Assembly: GCA_963822115.1 (NCBI GenBank)
Contig: CAWGGM010000009.1
Location: forward strand, 1 to 64,000
Source: CAWDXG01 sp963822115
GTDB taxonomy: Bacteria; Myxococcota_A; Polyangia; Polyangiales; Polyangiaceae
Length of the DNA stretch: 64,000 nucleotides
Direction of reading: 5' to 3'
Shown: positions 25,690 through 35,778 of the stretch, in pieces
Numbering within the stretch: the stretch's first letter is position 1
Layout of the letters: each line of letters begins with the position of its first letter
Notes under the pieces: model-generated
The model's database searches: none
What the model saw: the letters and a program-made list of their open reading frames with translations, nothing else
Told to the model about the DNA's origin: nothing
Made by a program: the position numbers and the translations under genes

Positions 25690-27981
25690 ATGGCTCGTCA
25701 CATGAACTGGGTAGCGTCGCAGGATCGCGGACAGGACGTGGAACAGGTGGAACAGGGGGAGGTGCGCCTTGCCGCCGCAACCGAGCGCGCCGAGGCGCGC
25801 GACATGGCCGAGCGCGATGGTTTCCTCGTCGTGGAGGTCGAGCCTCCCGGCCCGGCAATGCGCGGCCGTCTCGCGCTTGCGATCGAGAGCGCCGTCGAAG
25901 GTTCGCTCGAGCGCCGCGGAGCGCCGCCCCCCGGCGTCGGCGCTTCGAGCGATCTGGATGCGTCGTTGAGCGACCAGCTGTTCCGAGCGAGGCAGATCGG
26001 GCGCGACGGACTGTTCGTGTGCTGCGGCACGCTGGAAGGGATCGCCAATCTCGCCGGAACGCTGGACGCCGAGGACAGCGCGGTCATCCGCTGGTGGATG
26101 GCGGCGGCCACGGAACGTTCCGTTCGCCTGCTGCTGGATGCGCGCGACCGCTTCCTTGGCGTGTACGGCGCGCCGACCGCGCTGCACGCCCTGATCGAGG
26201 ATTGCGACGCACAGCCGGAGAGCGGGCCCCGCGCGGCCCCCAACGCGGCCCCCGAAGTGGCCGCGAGCGTTGCCGCGATGGAGCTGTCCGACGTGCCGCC
26301 GGAGGTCGCTCTCACGGACGACGAGCCCGCCACTTTCGCTGAAGCGCCGGAACCGCCGGAGTGGATGCTGGACAACACGCCTGCCGGCGCCGAGCTCGTT
26401 CCGCCCGACGTGGACGCGCTGTCCACGCCGCCGCCGCCTGCAGAACAGGAGGCGATGGCCGAAGCGCCCGATGCACCGCCCGCCATCGACTTGCCGGCAG
26501 GACACGTCGAGAAGTCCGACCTGGCGAGCGCCATGGCTGCCATCTTCGACGACGCGCCGGAAACGACGGAAGAGGAGAGCGCGCTGCCGCCGGCGGTGGA
26601 AGAGGCGTACGCCGGCTGGGCGCGGGGTGTCGATGCGCCGGAAGCCGACGAGCCTACGGGCGAAGTAGCGAAGACGCAGGACGCAGCAGTAGACAAGGAC
26701 GCCAGCGAAACGGCGCTCGAGTCCGCCACCGAGCCCGGAGCGGCTGCAGCTCTGCCGACCGCAGATACGCCTGCTGCAACCGAGGCAGACGCGGACTGCG
26801 AAGCCGAACCCGACCCCCAGACCGAGGCCCAGGCCGACGACGTGCAGCAGACCGAGGCCCAGACCGACGACGTGCAGCAGACCGAGGCCCAGACCGACGA
26901 CGTGCAGCAGACCGAGGCCCAGGCCGACGACGTGCAGCAGACCGAGGCCCAGGCCGACGACGTGCAGCAGACCGAGGCCCAGGCCGACGACGTGCAGCAG
27001 ACCGAGGCCCAGACCGACGACGTGCAGCAGACCGAGGCCCAGGCCGACGACGTGCAGCAGACCGAGGCCCAGGCCGACGACGTGCACGAACAGCCGACCG
27101 AGGCCGTATCGGCAGAGGCGGCCCCGGCCGACGAAGCCGAGGCGAGAGCCCGGAACGAATGGCGGAGCTGGATGCGCGAGCTCGACAGCGCGCGTGGCCC
27201 CAAGCCGCTAGCAGTCATCGAGCGCATGTTCGTGTCGGCCTACGTGCCCCTGTCCGACGCGGTGGCTCGCGGCGTGGCGGGTGGCGAGGCCGAAAGCGTG
27301 CTCGAGACCTGGGCCGAGAGCTTCGAGAAGAGCTACTCGGAAGCGTTCGACGCGCTTCGGCTGCGCGGCAAGCGGCCGACCATGGTGCTGGACGTGCCGG
27401 AGGTGGCGCACCGCATCGGCCGACTGCACGGCGCGCGGGCCGTCCAGCTGCTGATGGTCGACGGCATGCGGTTCGACCTGGGTCTGCGCGTGCAGGACCA
27501 GCTCAAGCTGCTCGTCGGGCAGAGCGCTGCGCTCACCGAGCGGCTGCTGCTCTGGTCGGCTCTACCGTCGACCACTGCCGTGCAGCTCGAGCTCATCGGG
27601 CGCGGTCCCGAAGGACTGCGCGAGCCGATCGAGGGTGCGGAATCGGCGCTGCCGGTGGCACGAGGGCGCAGCGCCGGCGTGTTGCGCCGGCTCAAGACCG
27701 GCCACCGCGAGGTGATGAAGCTGGATCTGGTGGAGTCGCGCATGTCCGAGCCGGGCGAGTCGCTCGCGCCACGGCTGGATGCGCTCGCGAACGAGGTCGC
27801 CGAGACCGTGGCCAATCACTTCCTGAAGCTGCCGGCGCGGACGCTCGTCATGCTGTTCGGCGATCACGGCTTCGTCACCGAGCCGCAGTCGACCGGCACC
27901 TCGCCGGCGCGCCACGGAGGCGCGTCGCCCGAGGAAGTGCTGGTTCCCGGCTTCGCCTGGCTCGTCGGCAACGTGCACTGA
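25690..27981 (+). CDS. Stand-alone PglZ-domain (alkaline phosphatase-fold) protein with acidic repeat linker
   Basis: The 763-aa protein has an N-terminal domain (about residues 30-180, including GLFVCCGTLEGIANLAGT) that I do not recognise, and a long acidic Ala/Glu/Pro linker containing eight full and one partial decapeptide repeats TEAQ(A/T)DDVQQ (residues 378-466). Its C-terminal PglZ-type domain has the metal and nucleophile positions of the alkaline phosphatase superfamily: Asp591 (LLMVDGMRFDLG), Ser627/Thr628 (ALPSTTAVQ), Asp725-His726 (FGDHGF) and His742 (RHGGASPEEVLVPGF). PglZ domains occur in BREX phage defence and in the Bacteroidetes regulator PorX, where the domain is a phosphodiesterase. 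No BREX gene is nearby. It is predicted cytosolic. The start codon is uncertain (25690 or 25702). Confidence 0.72.
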   Translation: MARHMNWVASQDRGQDVEQVEQGEVRLAAATERAEARDMAERDGFLVVEVEPPGPAMRGRLALAIESAVEGSLERRGAPPPGVGASSDLDASLSDQLFRARQIGRDGLFVCCGTLEGIANLAGTLDAEDSAVIRWWMAAATERSVRLLLDARDRFLGVYGAPTALHALIEDCDAQPESGPRAAPNAAPEVAASVAAMELSDVPPEVALTDDEPATFAEAPEPPEWMLDNTPAGAELVPPDVDALSTPPPPAEQEAMAEAPDAPPAIDLPAGHVEKSDLASAMAAIFDDAPETTEEESALPPAVEEAYAGWARGVDAPEADEPTGEVAKTQDAAVDKDASETALESATEPGAAAALPTADTPAATEADADCEAEPDPQTEAQADDVQQTEAQTDDVQQTEAQTDDVQQTEAQADDVQQTEAQADDVQQTEAQADDVQQTEAQTDDVQQTEAQADDVQQTEAQADDVHEQPTEAVSAEAAPADEAEARARNEWRSWMRELDSARGPKPLAVIERMFVSAYVPLSDAVARGVAGGEAESVLETWAESFEKSYSEAFDALRLRGKRPTMVLDVPEVAHRIGRLHGARAVQLLMVDGMRFDLGLRVQDQLKLLVGQSAALTERLLLWSALPSTTAVQLELIGRGPEGLREPIEGAESALPVARGRSAGVLRRLKTGHREVMKLDLVESRMSEPGESLAPRLDALANEVAETVANHFLKLPARTLVMLFGDHGFVTEPQSTGTSPARHGGASPEEVLVPGFAWLVGNVH
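26821..27086 (+). repeat. 30-bp in-frame tandem repeat, 8.9 copies
   Basis: Eight complete units of 30 bp (each starting ACCGAGGCCCAG and ending GACGTGCAGCAG) and a ninth partial unit run head to tail in the PglZ gene. Copies differ essentially at one base, giving Ala (G) or Thr (A) in the order G A A G G G A G G. Near-identity implies recent expansion, and copy number may be unstable or collapsed in assemblies. Confidence 0.95.
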
Positions 27982-28151
27982 GCCGACTGTCCGGCGTGAA
28001 TGCTGGTCCGGGGGCGGGCCGTGAACAGCGGACTCCTCGAACCCGCTAGAATCCGCATGGACACGGCCGTGCGCGTCCGGCACCCTGATTGCAGGGTGAC
28101 GAGTCATTTGCCCTGGCTGTAGGACGCCGTGCAGCCCCCGGAGGTGCGCAC

Positions 28152-29309
28152 ATGAGGAAATCTTCCGCGCTGTGGCTGAGCTCGATCGGAGTCGCTCTGC
28201 TGGCTCTGGCCTGCTCCAGCAGCAACGATTTCGTGTCGGCGCCCAGCACCGATGGAGGGGCCGGCACAGCGGGCAGCGGGGGGACGGCAGCGGGGGGCAG
28301 CGGAGGCAGCGGCACGGCGGGCTCCGGCGGCAGCGCGGGGACGGCTGGCACGGCGGGCGCCGCCGGAAGCGGGGCGGCGGACGGCGGCGTCCCGTGCAGC
28401 GGCGACGGCAGCTGCGGCCCAGGGCACTACTGCGGCGACGACAAGGCCTGCCATGCCTGTACCGACACGACGCGTTTCCACTTCGGCGCGGCCGAAACGC
28501 TCGACCACATCAACGCCGCACACCCATCGGACTGGCTCCGCTATCCGCGCGCAATCGGTGACCACGGCCTGATCTACACGGTCGAGGGGCAGACCGGCTG
28601 GACGCGTGCGATCTGGGTCACGCAGGATTTCACCACCAGCGCCGGGCAGGAAGGCAGCGCCAGCGCCGACGGCAACGGAGCACCTCTGGTTACCGCGCCC
28701 CCCGCAACGGGCGCGCTCTCCAGCTACAACTTCTATTTCGACAACGCGATCCCGAACACGCTGAGGCGCCAGGTCGTCGGCGCGACCATCGACAGCACGG
28801 GAAACATGGCCACGGCGACGCCGCTGGCCGCTCCAATCAACAACAGCAACAGCAACAGCAACTACAGCTTCGCGCTCGCATCCGGCTCGGGTCGTGCCTG
28901 GTGGACGAGCGACCGTTCCGGCGCGTTCCAGTTCCAGGTGTTCACGGCCGATGTGCTGGCCGGCGGCAGCGCGACCGCGGTCCAGGTCAGCCTGACCACC
29001 GCACCGTCGAACTGCCCGCTCGACGTGATCGACCCTTCGCCGTGGGCCACGCCGGACGGCAAGCTGCTCTTGTTCGATTCAAGCGAGCACTACACCGACT
29101 GCACGAACAAGAACGCACCGCTCGACATGTTCTACGCCTTCCCCGACCAGAACGGAAAGGTGTCGGCACAAGCCCAGCAGATCAACGTCGACCTGCAGGC
29201 AGTGAATGACTCGCAGCCCAGCCTGTCGCCGGACATGTGCTGGCTCTATTTTGCTTCGGACCGCAACGGGGCGAAGACCACGCGGCTGTATCGCGCGCAC
29301 CGCCGCTGA
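28152..29309 (+). CDS. PD40/TolB-like beta-propeller lipoprotein
   Basis: GGAGGTG precedes the ATG. The 385-aa precursor has a lipobox (VALLALAC), a Gly/Ser/Ala/Thr-rich linker of about 50 residues, a short Cys module (PCSGDGSCGPGHYCGDDKAC) and a propeller domain with PD40-type blades (WATPDGKLLLFDSS, LSPDMCWLYFASDRNG). It is probably an outer-membrane-anchored surface protein. This linker-Cys-propeller arrangement is frequent in Polyangia. A short NSNSNSN run at about 28850 reflects an AAC/AGC microsatellite. Function unknown. Confidence 0.75.
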   Translation: MRKSSALWLSSIGVALLALACSSSNDFVSAPSTDGGAGTAGSGGTAAGGSGGSGTAGSGGSAGTAGTAGAAGSGAADGGVPCSGDGSCGPGHYCGDDKACHACTDTTRFHFGAAETLDHINAAHPSDWLRYPRAIGDHGLIYTVEGQTGWTRAIWVTQDFTTSAGQEGSASADGNGAPLVTAPPATGALSSYNFYFDNAIPNTLRRQVVGATIDSTGNMATATPLAAPINNSNSNSNYSFALASGSGRAWWTSDRSGAFQFQVFTADVLAGGSATAVQVSLTTAPSNCPLDVIDPSPWATPDGKLLLFDSSEHYTDCTNKNAPLDMFYAFPDQNGKVSAQAQQINVDLQAVNDSQPSLSPDMCWLYFASDRNGAKTTRLYRAHRR

Positions 29310-29357
29310 ACGGTTCGTCCCTGGCCGCGGCATCTGCGGGCGACGCGTTTCGCGCGC

Positions 29358-30125
29358 TCACGCCTCCGGCGCGCGACCGCGCGGAACCAGGTAGCCTTCG
29401 GCCTCGGCGAGCCAGCGCAGGATGTCCATCGCCGACAGGATGCCGACCACCTTGCCTTCCTCGCTCACCACGGGCAGCCGGTGGACACCTTCAAGGGCCA
29501 TCAGCGCCGCAGCACGCGAAACCGACGCCGTCTCCGGCAACGTGAACGCGATCGGCATCATGATTTCGCCCACGGTCGCGCGTGCGATGCGCTCGGCGTG
29601 AAATCCGGGTCCGAGCTCGACCTCGTAGCCCTGGCGGCGGATCATCAGCCGCTCGGTCTCCTGGTCCTGCCCCGCGTCCCATTGCTCTCTCACGAGATCG
29701 GTCTTGCTCACGACGCCGACAGGACGCCCGCTATCGTCGACCACCGGCGCGCCGCTGATGTTCCGCTCGAGGAACATCGTCGTCAGCGCTTCGACTGCAA
29801 GGTCGGGCGAGACACAGAGCACGTCCGCCGTCATGACTTCCGAGATGAGCGTCTGGCTCGCCGACGCGAGTCCTCCTTCACGTGCACGCCTCTCCACGTT
29901 CCCGCCCTCCTGCGGCGTCGGCCGGCAGTGGCAGCGCAGAAACGCCTGCCCTCCGCCAGCCTCGAGCGTCAGCCCTTCGCAACGTTCACAGCCGCTGCAG
30001 TCGTCGAGCGACATGCTATGTCCGCGCAGCGGGCAGAAGACACTGAGATCGAGCACCGATTCGCCGTCGCCCTGCTCGGTGCGCCGCACCCGCACCGCCA
30101 GCCGCCCGATGTCGTCGTCTCGCAT
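29358..30125 (-). CDS. CBS-domain pair protein with N-terminal Cys-rich motif
   Basis: From the ATG at 30125 the protein has 255 aa. The N-terminal 75 residues contain six Cys in CPLRG, CSGCERCEG and CHC, which could bind zinc or an iron-sulfur cluster. Two CBS domains follow (SEVMTADVLCVSPDLAVEAL to GVVSKTDLV, and GEIMMPIAFTLPETASVSRA to GILSAMDILRWL). CBS pairs bind adenosyl nucleotides and sense energy state. There is no catalytic domain, so it is presumably a regulatory sensor combining metal or redox and adenylate inputs. Confidence 0.85.
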   Translation of the reverse strand: MRDDDIGRLAVRVRRTEQGDGESVLDLSVFCPLRGHSMSLDDCSGCERCEGLTLEAGGGQAFLRCHCRPTPQEGGNVERRAREGGLASASQTLISEVMTADVLCVSPDLAVEALTTMFLERNISGAPVVDDSGRPVGVVSKTDLVREQWDAGQDQETERLMIRRQGYEVELGPGFHAERIARATVGEIMMPIAFTLPETASVSRAAALMALEGVHRLPVVSEEGKVVGILSAMDILRWLAEAEGYLVPRGRAPEA

Positions 30126-30423
30126 CGCGCTCACGAGTGGGCTCCGTGGACCGGTGTCACGAAGGATGGGTCCGGACCTTCCCGGTGCCCCCTCGCAATC
30201 CATGCGCGTGCGCCAGCACAACACGCAGAGATTGCGCTACCGCGCCGCAGCAAGGCGCTTCCCGAGAGCGCCTTCGCCGCGTTTCCTGCAAGAGTCGCGG
30301 TAGCAGCTTGGCGCATGGCCCTCCCAAGGGTGCAAGCCGCGAGCCAGACGCAATGGCTGCGCGCAACGGGAACGCGAGGCCCGCAGCCGGCGCAGCCCGC
30401 CCGTCTGAACCCGATCGCTCGAC

Positions 30424-32280
<1,857 letters not shown>

Positions 32281-32351
32281 GCGGGAAAAAAGCCTAGCAG
32301 AACCCGCGGACTACTGTCGGAAGTGTTGCCGGGAGGCGACAAAACCCGCAC

Positions 32352-33479
32352 TCAGTACAAAAGGCCGCCGAGCTGCACTCCCGCGCCGCCGGGCAACGCC
32401 ATTGGCGTGATCGTGGTCAGCCGGGCAAACGCCGGCGCGCCGGACGTGTCCTGGTCCTCTGCCCCGGCGACCTGGTAGTCGCCCACGGCGCCGGAGGTGA
32501 ACACGGCGGCGGCCCCGAGACCCAGCGTGGTGGCCGTCGCGGTGAACAGCAGACCGCGCTTGGCAGGCGGCCCACCCTTTCCCGCGTAGAACAGATAGAC
32601 CGGCAACGAGACCGCGGCGCCGATGCCGGCGCCCGCCCACATCCATCCGAGCTGGTACCAGCTGGGGACATAGGCCAGCGACACGGCCGCCGCCCCCACG
32701 AGCCCCATGTTGTAACCGATGAGCCCCCCTAGACCAGCCGAGTCGTTCGCCAGCCCATAGCCGACGCCCGAACGCGACGCGCCGTAGCCGAACATCGCGC
32801 CGATCGCCGTTCCCCACATCGCGCTGCTCGTCGCCAGGACGCTGCTCTCGGGCTCCGGAGACTGGAAGTAGCCGAGCGCGTAGCCACCGATGCCGCCCAG
32901 CGTGGCGCCCAGGGCGGTCGCGCGCGAAAGTCCGCGGAAGCCCCAGGCGTCGGCCTTCTTCGCGGTCACGAACTGGTAGCTGGCGATGCCCACGCCCTCG
33001 CCCGCGCCCAGCGCGAGGCCGGCCGCGATGGACGCCGGCATGCCGCGCGGCATCTCGGGCTCGTCGAGGAAGTACGCCCCCACTGGCGCGCCCACGCCGA
33101 GGATGGCTGGGGTGATCAGTGCGACGCCCGGATCGCTGATCCCTACCTCGGCATCGAACCAGATGCCGATCCCGACGCCGTACGCCGCGGACACACCGTA
33201 GAGCGAACCGATCTCGAGGCTGGTCCGCTTCTGCGAGCGCGTGGGCGGGGCGACCGGCATCCTGTAGCCAAAATTCGGGGGCACCGGGACCCCCTGCGCA
33301 GGCTGGCCGTAGCCCTGCGCAGGCTGGCCGTAGCCCGGCGCGGGCTGGCCGTAGCCCGGCGCGGGCTGGCCGTAGCCCGGCGCGGGCTGGCCGTAGCCGG
33401 GGGGCGCGGCCTGCGCCGACGCGACCGTCGCGACGCACATGGCGGCAAGAACCGACGCCGCAGCGGAGAGCCGTCTCAT
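32352..33479 (-). CDS. Glycine/alanine-rich membrane protein with PGYGQPA repeats
   Basis: The 375-aa precursor has a signal peptide (LAAMCVATVASAQA), then about five PGYGQPA heptads encoded by a 21-bp tandem repeat, then a hydrophobic Gly/Ala-rich region with alternating segments (GVSAAYGVGIGIWFDAEVGI and others). This looks like an outer-membrane barrel or multi-pass envelope protein. The start ATG overlaps the TGA stop of gpsA (ATGA at 33476-33479), so the two are translationally coupled, although no functional link is evident. Function unknown. Confidence 0.7.
   Translation of the reverse strand: MRRLSAAASVLAAMCVATVASAQAAPPGYGQPAPGYGQPAPGYGQPAPGYGQPAQGYGQPAQGVPVPPNFGYRMPVAPPTRSQKRTSLEIGSLYGVSAAYGVGIGIWFDAEVGISDPGVALITPAILGVGAPVGAYFLDEPEMPRGMPASIAAGLALGAGEGVGIASYQFVTAKKADAWGFRGLSRATALGATLGGIGGYALGYFQSPEPESSVLATSSAMWGTAIGAMFGYGASRSGVGYGLANDSAGLGGLIGYNMGLVGAAAVSLAYVPSWYQLGWMWAGAGIGAAVSLPVYLFYAGKGGPPAKRGLLFTATATTLGLGAAAVFTSGAVGDYQVAGAEDQDTSGAPAFARLTTITPMALPGGAGVQLGGLLY
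33301..33398 (-). repeat. 21-bp in-frame tandem repeat, about 4.7 copies
   Basis: Units of 21 bp start at 33301, 33322, 33343 and 33364, with a partial copy from 33385. The last three full units are identical. They encode the PGYGQPA heptads after the signal peptide of the membrane protein. Confidence 0.9.
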
Positions 33480-34480
33480 TCCCACTCCTTCTTGAGCGGA
33501 CGCGTCAACACGTCCTGAACGGCCTGCAAGGGCGGCTTGTTCTCGTACAGCACCCGGTAGACCTCGTTGCAGATGGGAAGCTCGACATCGAGCCGCTCGG
33601 CCAGGAAGTACGCGCTCTGGGCCGTGCGCACCCCCTCGGCAACGTGGCCGAGCCCGGCCAGCACCTCGGAAAGCCCCTGACCCTGGGCGATGCGGAAACC
33701 GACCGTGCGGTTGCGTGACAGATCGCCAGTGCAGGTGAGCACCAGATCCCCCATGCCCGCCAGCCCGGCAAGCGTCTTCGGATCCGCGCCCTTGGCGACC
33801 GCCAGGCGTGTCAGCTCCGCCAGCCCGCGTGTGATGAGCGCCGCGCGCGTGTTGTGGCCGAAGCCGAGCCCGTCGCACGCACCGGCCGCGATGGCGATCA
33901 CGTTCTTCAGCGCGCCGCCCACCTCCACGCCGATCGGATCCTCGCTGGAATACACGCGGAAGCGCTCGGTCGCGAAGCGCCGCTGCACGTCGACCGCCAG
34001 CGCGTGGTTTTCCGAAGCCACCACGACGTTGGTGGGCATGCCGCCGGCGACTTCCTTCGCGAAGCTCGGGCCGGACAGACAGCTCGTGCGCGCCGCTGCC
34101 TGCTCACCCAGCACGTCCACGATGATCTCGCTCATGAGCATCAGCGTGTCGTTCTCGATGCCCTTCGTCGCACTCACCAGGGTCGCCGACGGCGGCAGCG
34201 CGTCACGCAGGCCGAGCAGCGTCTCGCGGAAGGCGTGCGAGGGCACGACCAGCACCACCAGATCGGCGCCGGACAGCGCCGTGTGGATGTCGCTGGTCAC
34301 GTGGACAGGGTCGGGCAGCGAAAAGCCCGGCAGGAACTCGGCGTTCTCGCGCTCGCGCTCGACCGTCGCGGCGTGATCGGGCTGCCAGCTCCACAGCTCC
34401 ACCCGCTCGCCCTGCTCTGCCAGGAGCCTGGCCAGCGCCGTTCCCCAGGCCCCTGCACCCACGACCGCAACATGAGCCAT
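33476..34480 (-). CDS. gpsA: NAD(P)-dependent glycerol-3-phosphate dehydrogenase
   Basis: The 334-aa protein is full length. It has the N-terminal NAD(P) motif VVGAGAWGTALARLLAEQG, SATKGIE and SGPSFAKEVA blocks, the conserved Lys region EVGGALKNVIAIAAGACDGL with NTRAALITRGLAE, and TLAGLAGMGDLVLTCTGDLSRNR split across the active site. It makes sn-glycerol-3-phosphate from dihydroxyacetone phosphate for phospholipid synthesis. The stop codon overlaps the start of the downstream membrane-protein gene. It is divergent from a lipoprotein gene 86 bp away. Confidence 0.97.
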   Translation of the reverse strand: MAHVAVVGAGAWGTALARLLAEQGERVELWSWQPDHAATVERERENAEFLPGFSLPDPVHVTSDIHTALSGADLVVLVVPSHAFRETLLGLRDALPPSATLVSATKGIENDTLMLMSEIIVDVLGEQAAARTSCLSGPSFAKEVAGGMPTNVVVASENHALAVDVQRRFATERFRVYSSEDPIGVEVGGALKNVIAIAAGACDGLGFGHNTRAALITRGLAELTRLAVAKGADPKTLAGLAGMGDLVLTCTGDLSRNRTVGFRIAQGQGLSEVLAGLGHVAEGVRTAQSAYFLAERLDVELPICNEVYRVLYENKPPLQAVQDVLTRPLKKEWE

Positions 34481-34566
34481 TTGCGCAGGAACTCAACGCC
34501 TGGCGGGGCCCAGTGTCAACTTCGAGGCGACAGCCCCGGCTGACATCGGGCTATGCTGTCGGCGGC

Positions 34567-35646
34567 ATGCGCGCCCGATTCCCGTTCGTCTTCGCGATCC
34601 TCGCTCTTCTCCTCGCCGTCAGCGGCTGCCCCAGCAAGGAGTCCGTCGGGGCCGGGGCCATCTCGGTCCTCGGGCCCGGCGTGATCAACAACCCGCACAA
34701 CAAGTCGCTGCGCTTCGACATCCTGAAGTTCGGCCTGGGACGCTTCTGCTTCGAGATGACCCGGCGCGGCGCGCCGCTCAAGCTGAGCGACGACCAACCG
34801 GTACTGGGACGCTTCTTCGCCAAGAGCTGCAGCTCGCAGGTGCTCGAGAACACCTCGCGCCAGTCGCTGGTCGTGCAGTACTCGGGCGAAGGCTACGGCT
34901 GGACGAACCTGAGCGGGCGCATCGGCTTCTCGGCGGCGGGACTCATCGAGTATTCGCCCGACTTCCAGATGGCCGACAAAGGCGCGATGTACATCTATTT
35001 CCGCCCGCGCCAGGTCAACGCGACCTCGTTCAAGACGCTGATGGTGGAGTCGATGCTGGCCCGCGGCGGGATGGCAATCGCCGGGCTCGACCCGGACCGA
35101 CTAGGGCGGCAGATCGTGCAGAGCCAGCTGCAACGCGGCTTCACCGTCATCCGCTACGGCGACAAGGGCGAGACCGACTTCGGACTGGGCATCATCCCCA
35201 AGGGGCAGAAGCCCTTCAAACCGTTTTCGATCAAGAACGCCGACAAGGTCACGCTGGCCAACGACCGCACCGAGGTGCACGCGGGCCAGCAGGACTACGT
35301 CGGCGGCTTCGAGGTGACCGACAAGAACCAGGCGCTCTACATCACGATGACCCTGGACGGCGCGCCCGCGGTCGACGTGTTCGTGGTCTCCAAGGGAGTC
35401 GGCGACGAGATGATCGATCACTACATCAAGCAGGGCGGCGCAGCGCCTTTGCCGGGCCGCCCCCTGCTGGACGAGCCGCTTGTCGCCGGACAGGTCTGGA
35501 AGCGCTATCTCGCATTGCCCAAGGGTATGTACTACCTGGTCATCGATCACAGCTCGGTGGCCGGCCGCACCTCGCCACCGCCGATCCGGGGAGGCGAGCA
35601 GGCAGCCAAGGTGGACTACCTGGTCGAGCTGGGCGACGCGCCCTGA
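34567..35646 (+). CDS. Lipoprotein of unknown function
   Basis: The 359-aa precursor has a signal with lipobox (LLLAVSGC) and a soluble domain with mixed alpha/beta composition (HNKSLRFDILKFGLGRFCFE, GGMAIAGLDPDRLGRQIVQS, MYYLVIDHSSVAG). I do not recognise the family. ATG at 34567 is chosen because the signal peptide begins there. TATGCT lies 15 nt upstream and there is no clear ribosome site. It is followed by the signal peptidase gene after 132 bp. Confidence 0.7.
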   Translation: MRARFPFVFAILALLLAVSGCPSKESVGAGAISVLGPGVINNPHNKSLRFDILKFGLGRFCFEMTRRGAPLKLSDDQPVLGRFFAKSCSSQVLENTSRQSLVVQYSGEGYGWTNLSGRIGFSAAGLIEYSPDFQMADKGAMYIYFRPRQVNATSFKTLMVESMLARGGMAIAGLDPDRLGRQIVQSQLQRGFTVIRYGDKGETDFGLGIIPKGQKPFKPFSIKNADKVTLANDRTEVHAGQQDYVGGFEVTDKNQALYITMTLDGAPAVDVFVVSKGVGDEMIDHYIKQGGAAPLPGRPLLDEPLVAGQVWKRYLALPKGMYYLVIDHSSVAGRTSPPPIRGGEQAAKVDYLVELGDAP

Positions 35647-35778
35647 ACGCAGCAGAAAAGTCGCAGGATCGTCGCCGGCAGGCCGCTCCGGGGCATAAAC
35701 CGCACGCGAGGCAGGTTGCCCAGTCGCTGCGCGCCGGGTAAGAGTGGCCGCCGCGCTGGGGCGCCCGAGCTGACCATC

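Noticed and set aside
26821..27086. CRISPR-like regular repeat
   Set aside because: Units are contiguous, without spacers, and in frame within a gene.
25513..27087. Minus-strand frame with Gly-Leu-rich repeats (VVGLGLGLLH)
   Set aside because: The repeat is the reverse reading of the 30-bp repeat in the PglZ gene; no start region or family support.
25690..27981. BREX phage-defence system from the PglZ domain
   Set aside because: No BrxA/B/C, PglX methylase or Lon-like gene is in the flanking 10 kb; neighbours are envelope and regulatory genes.
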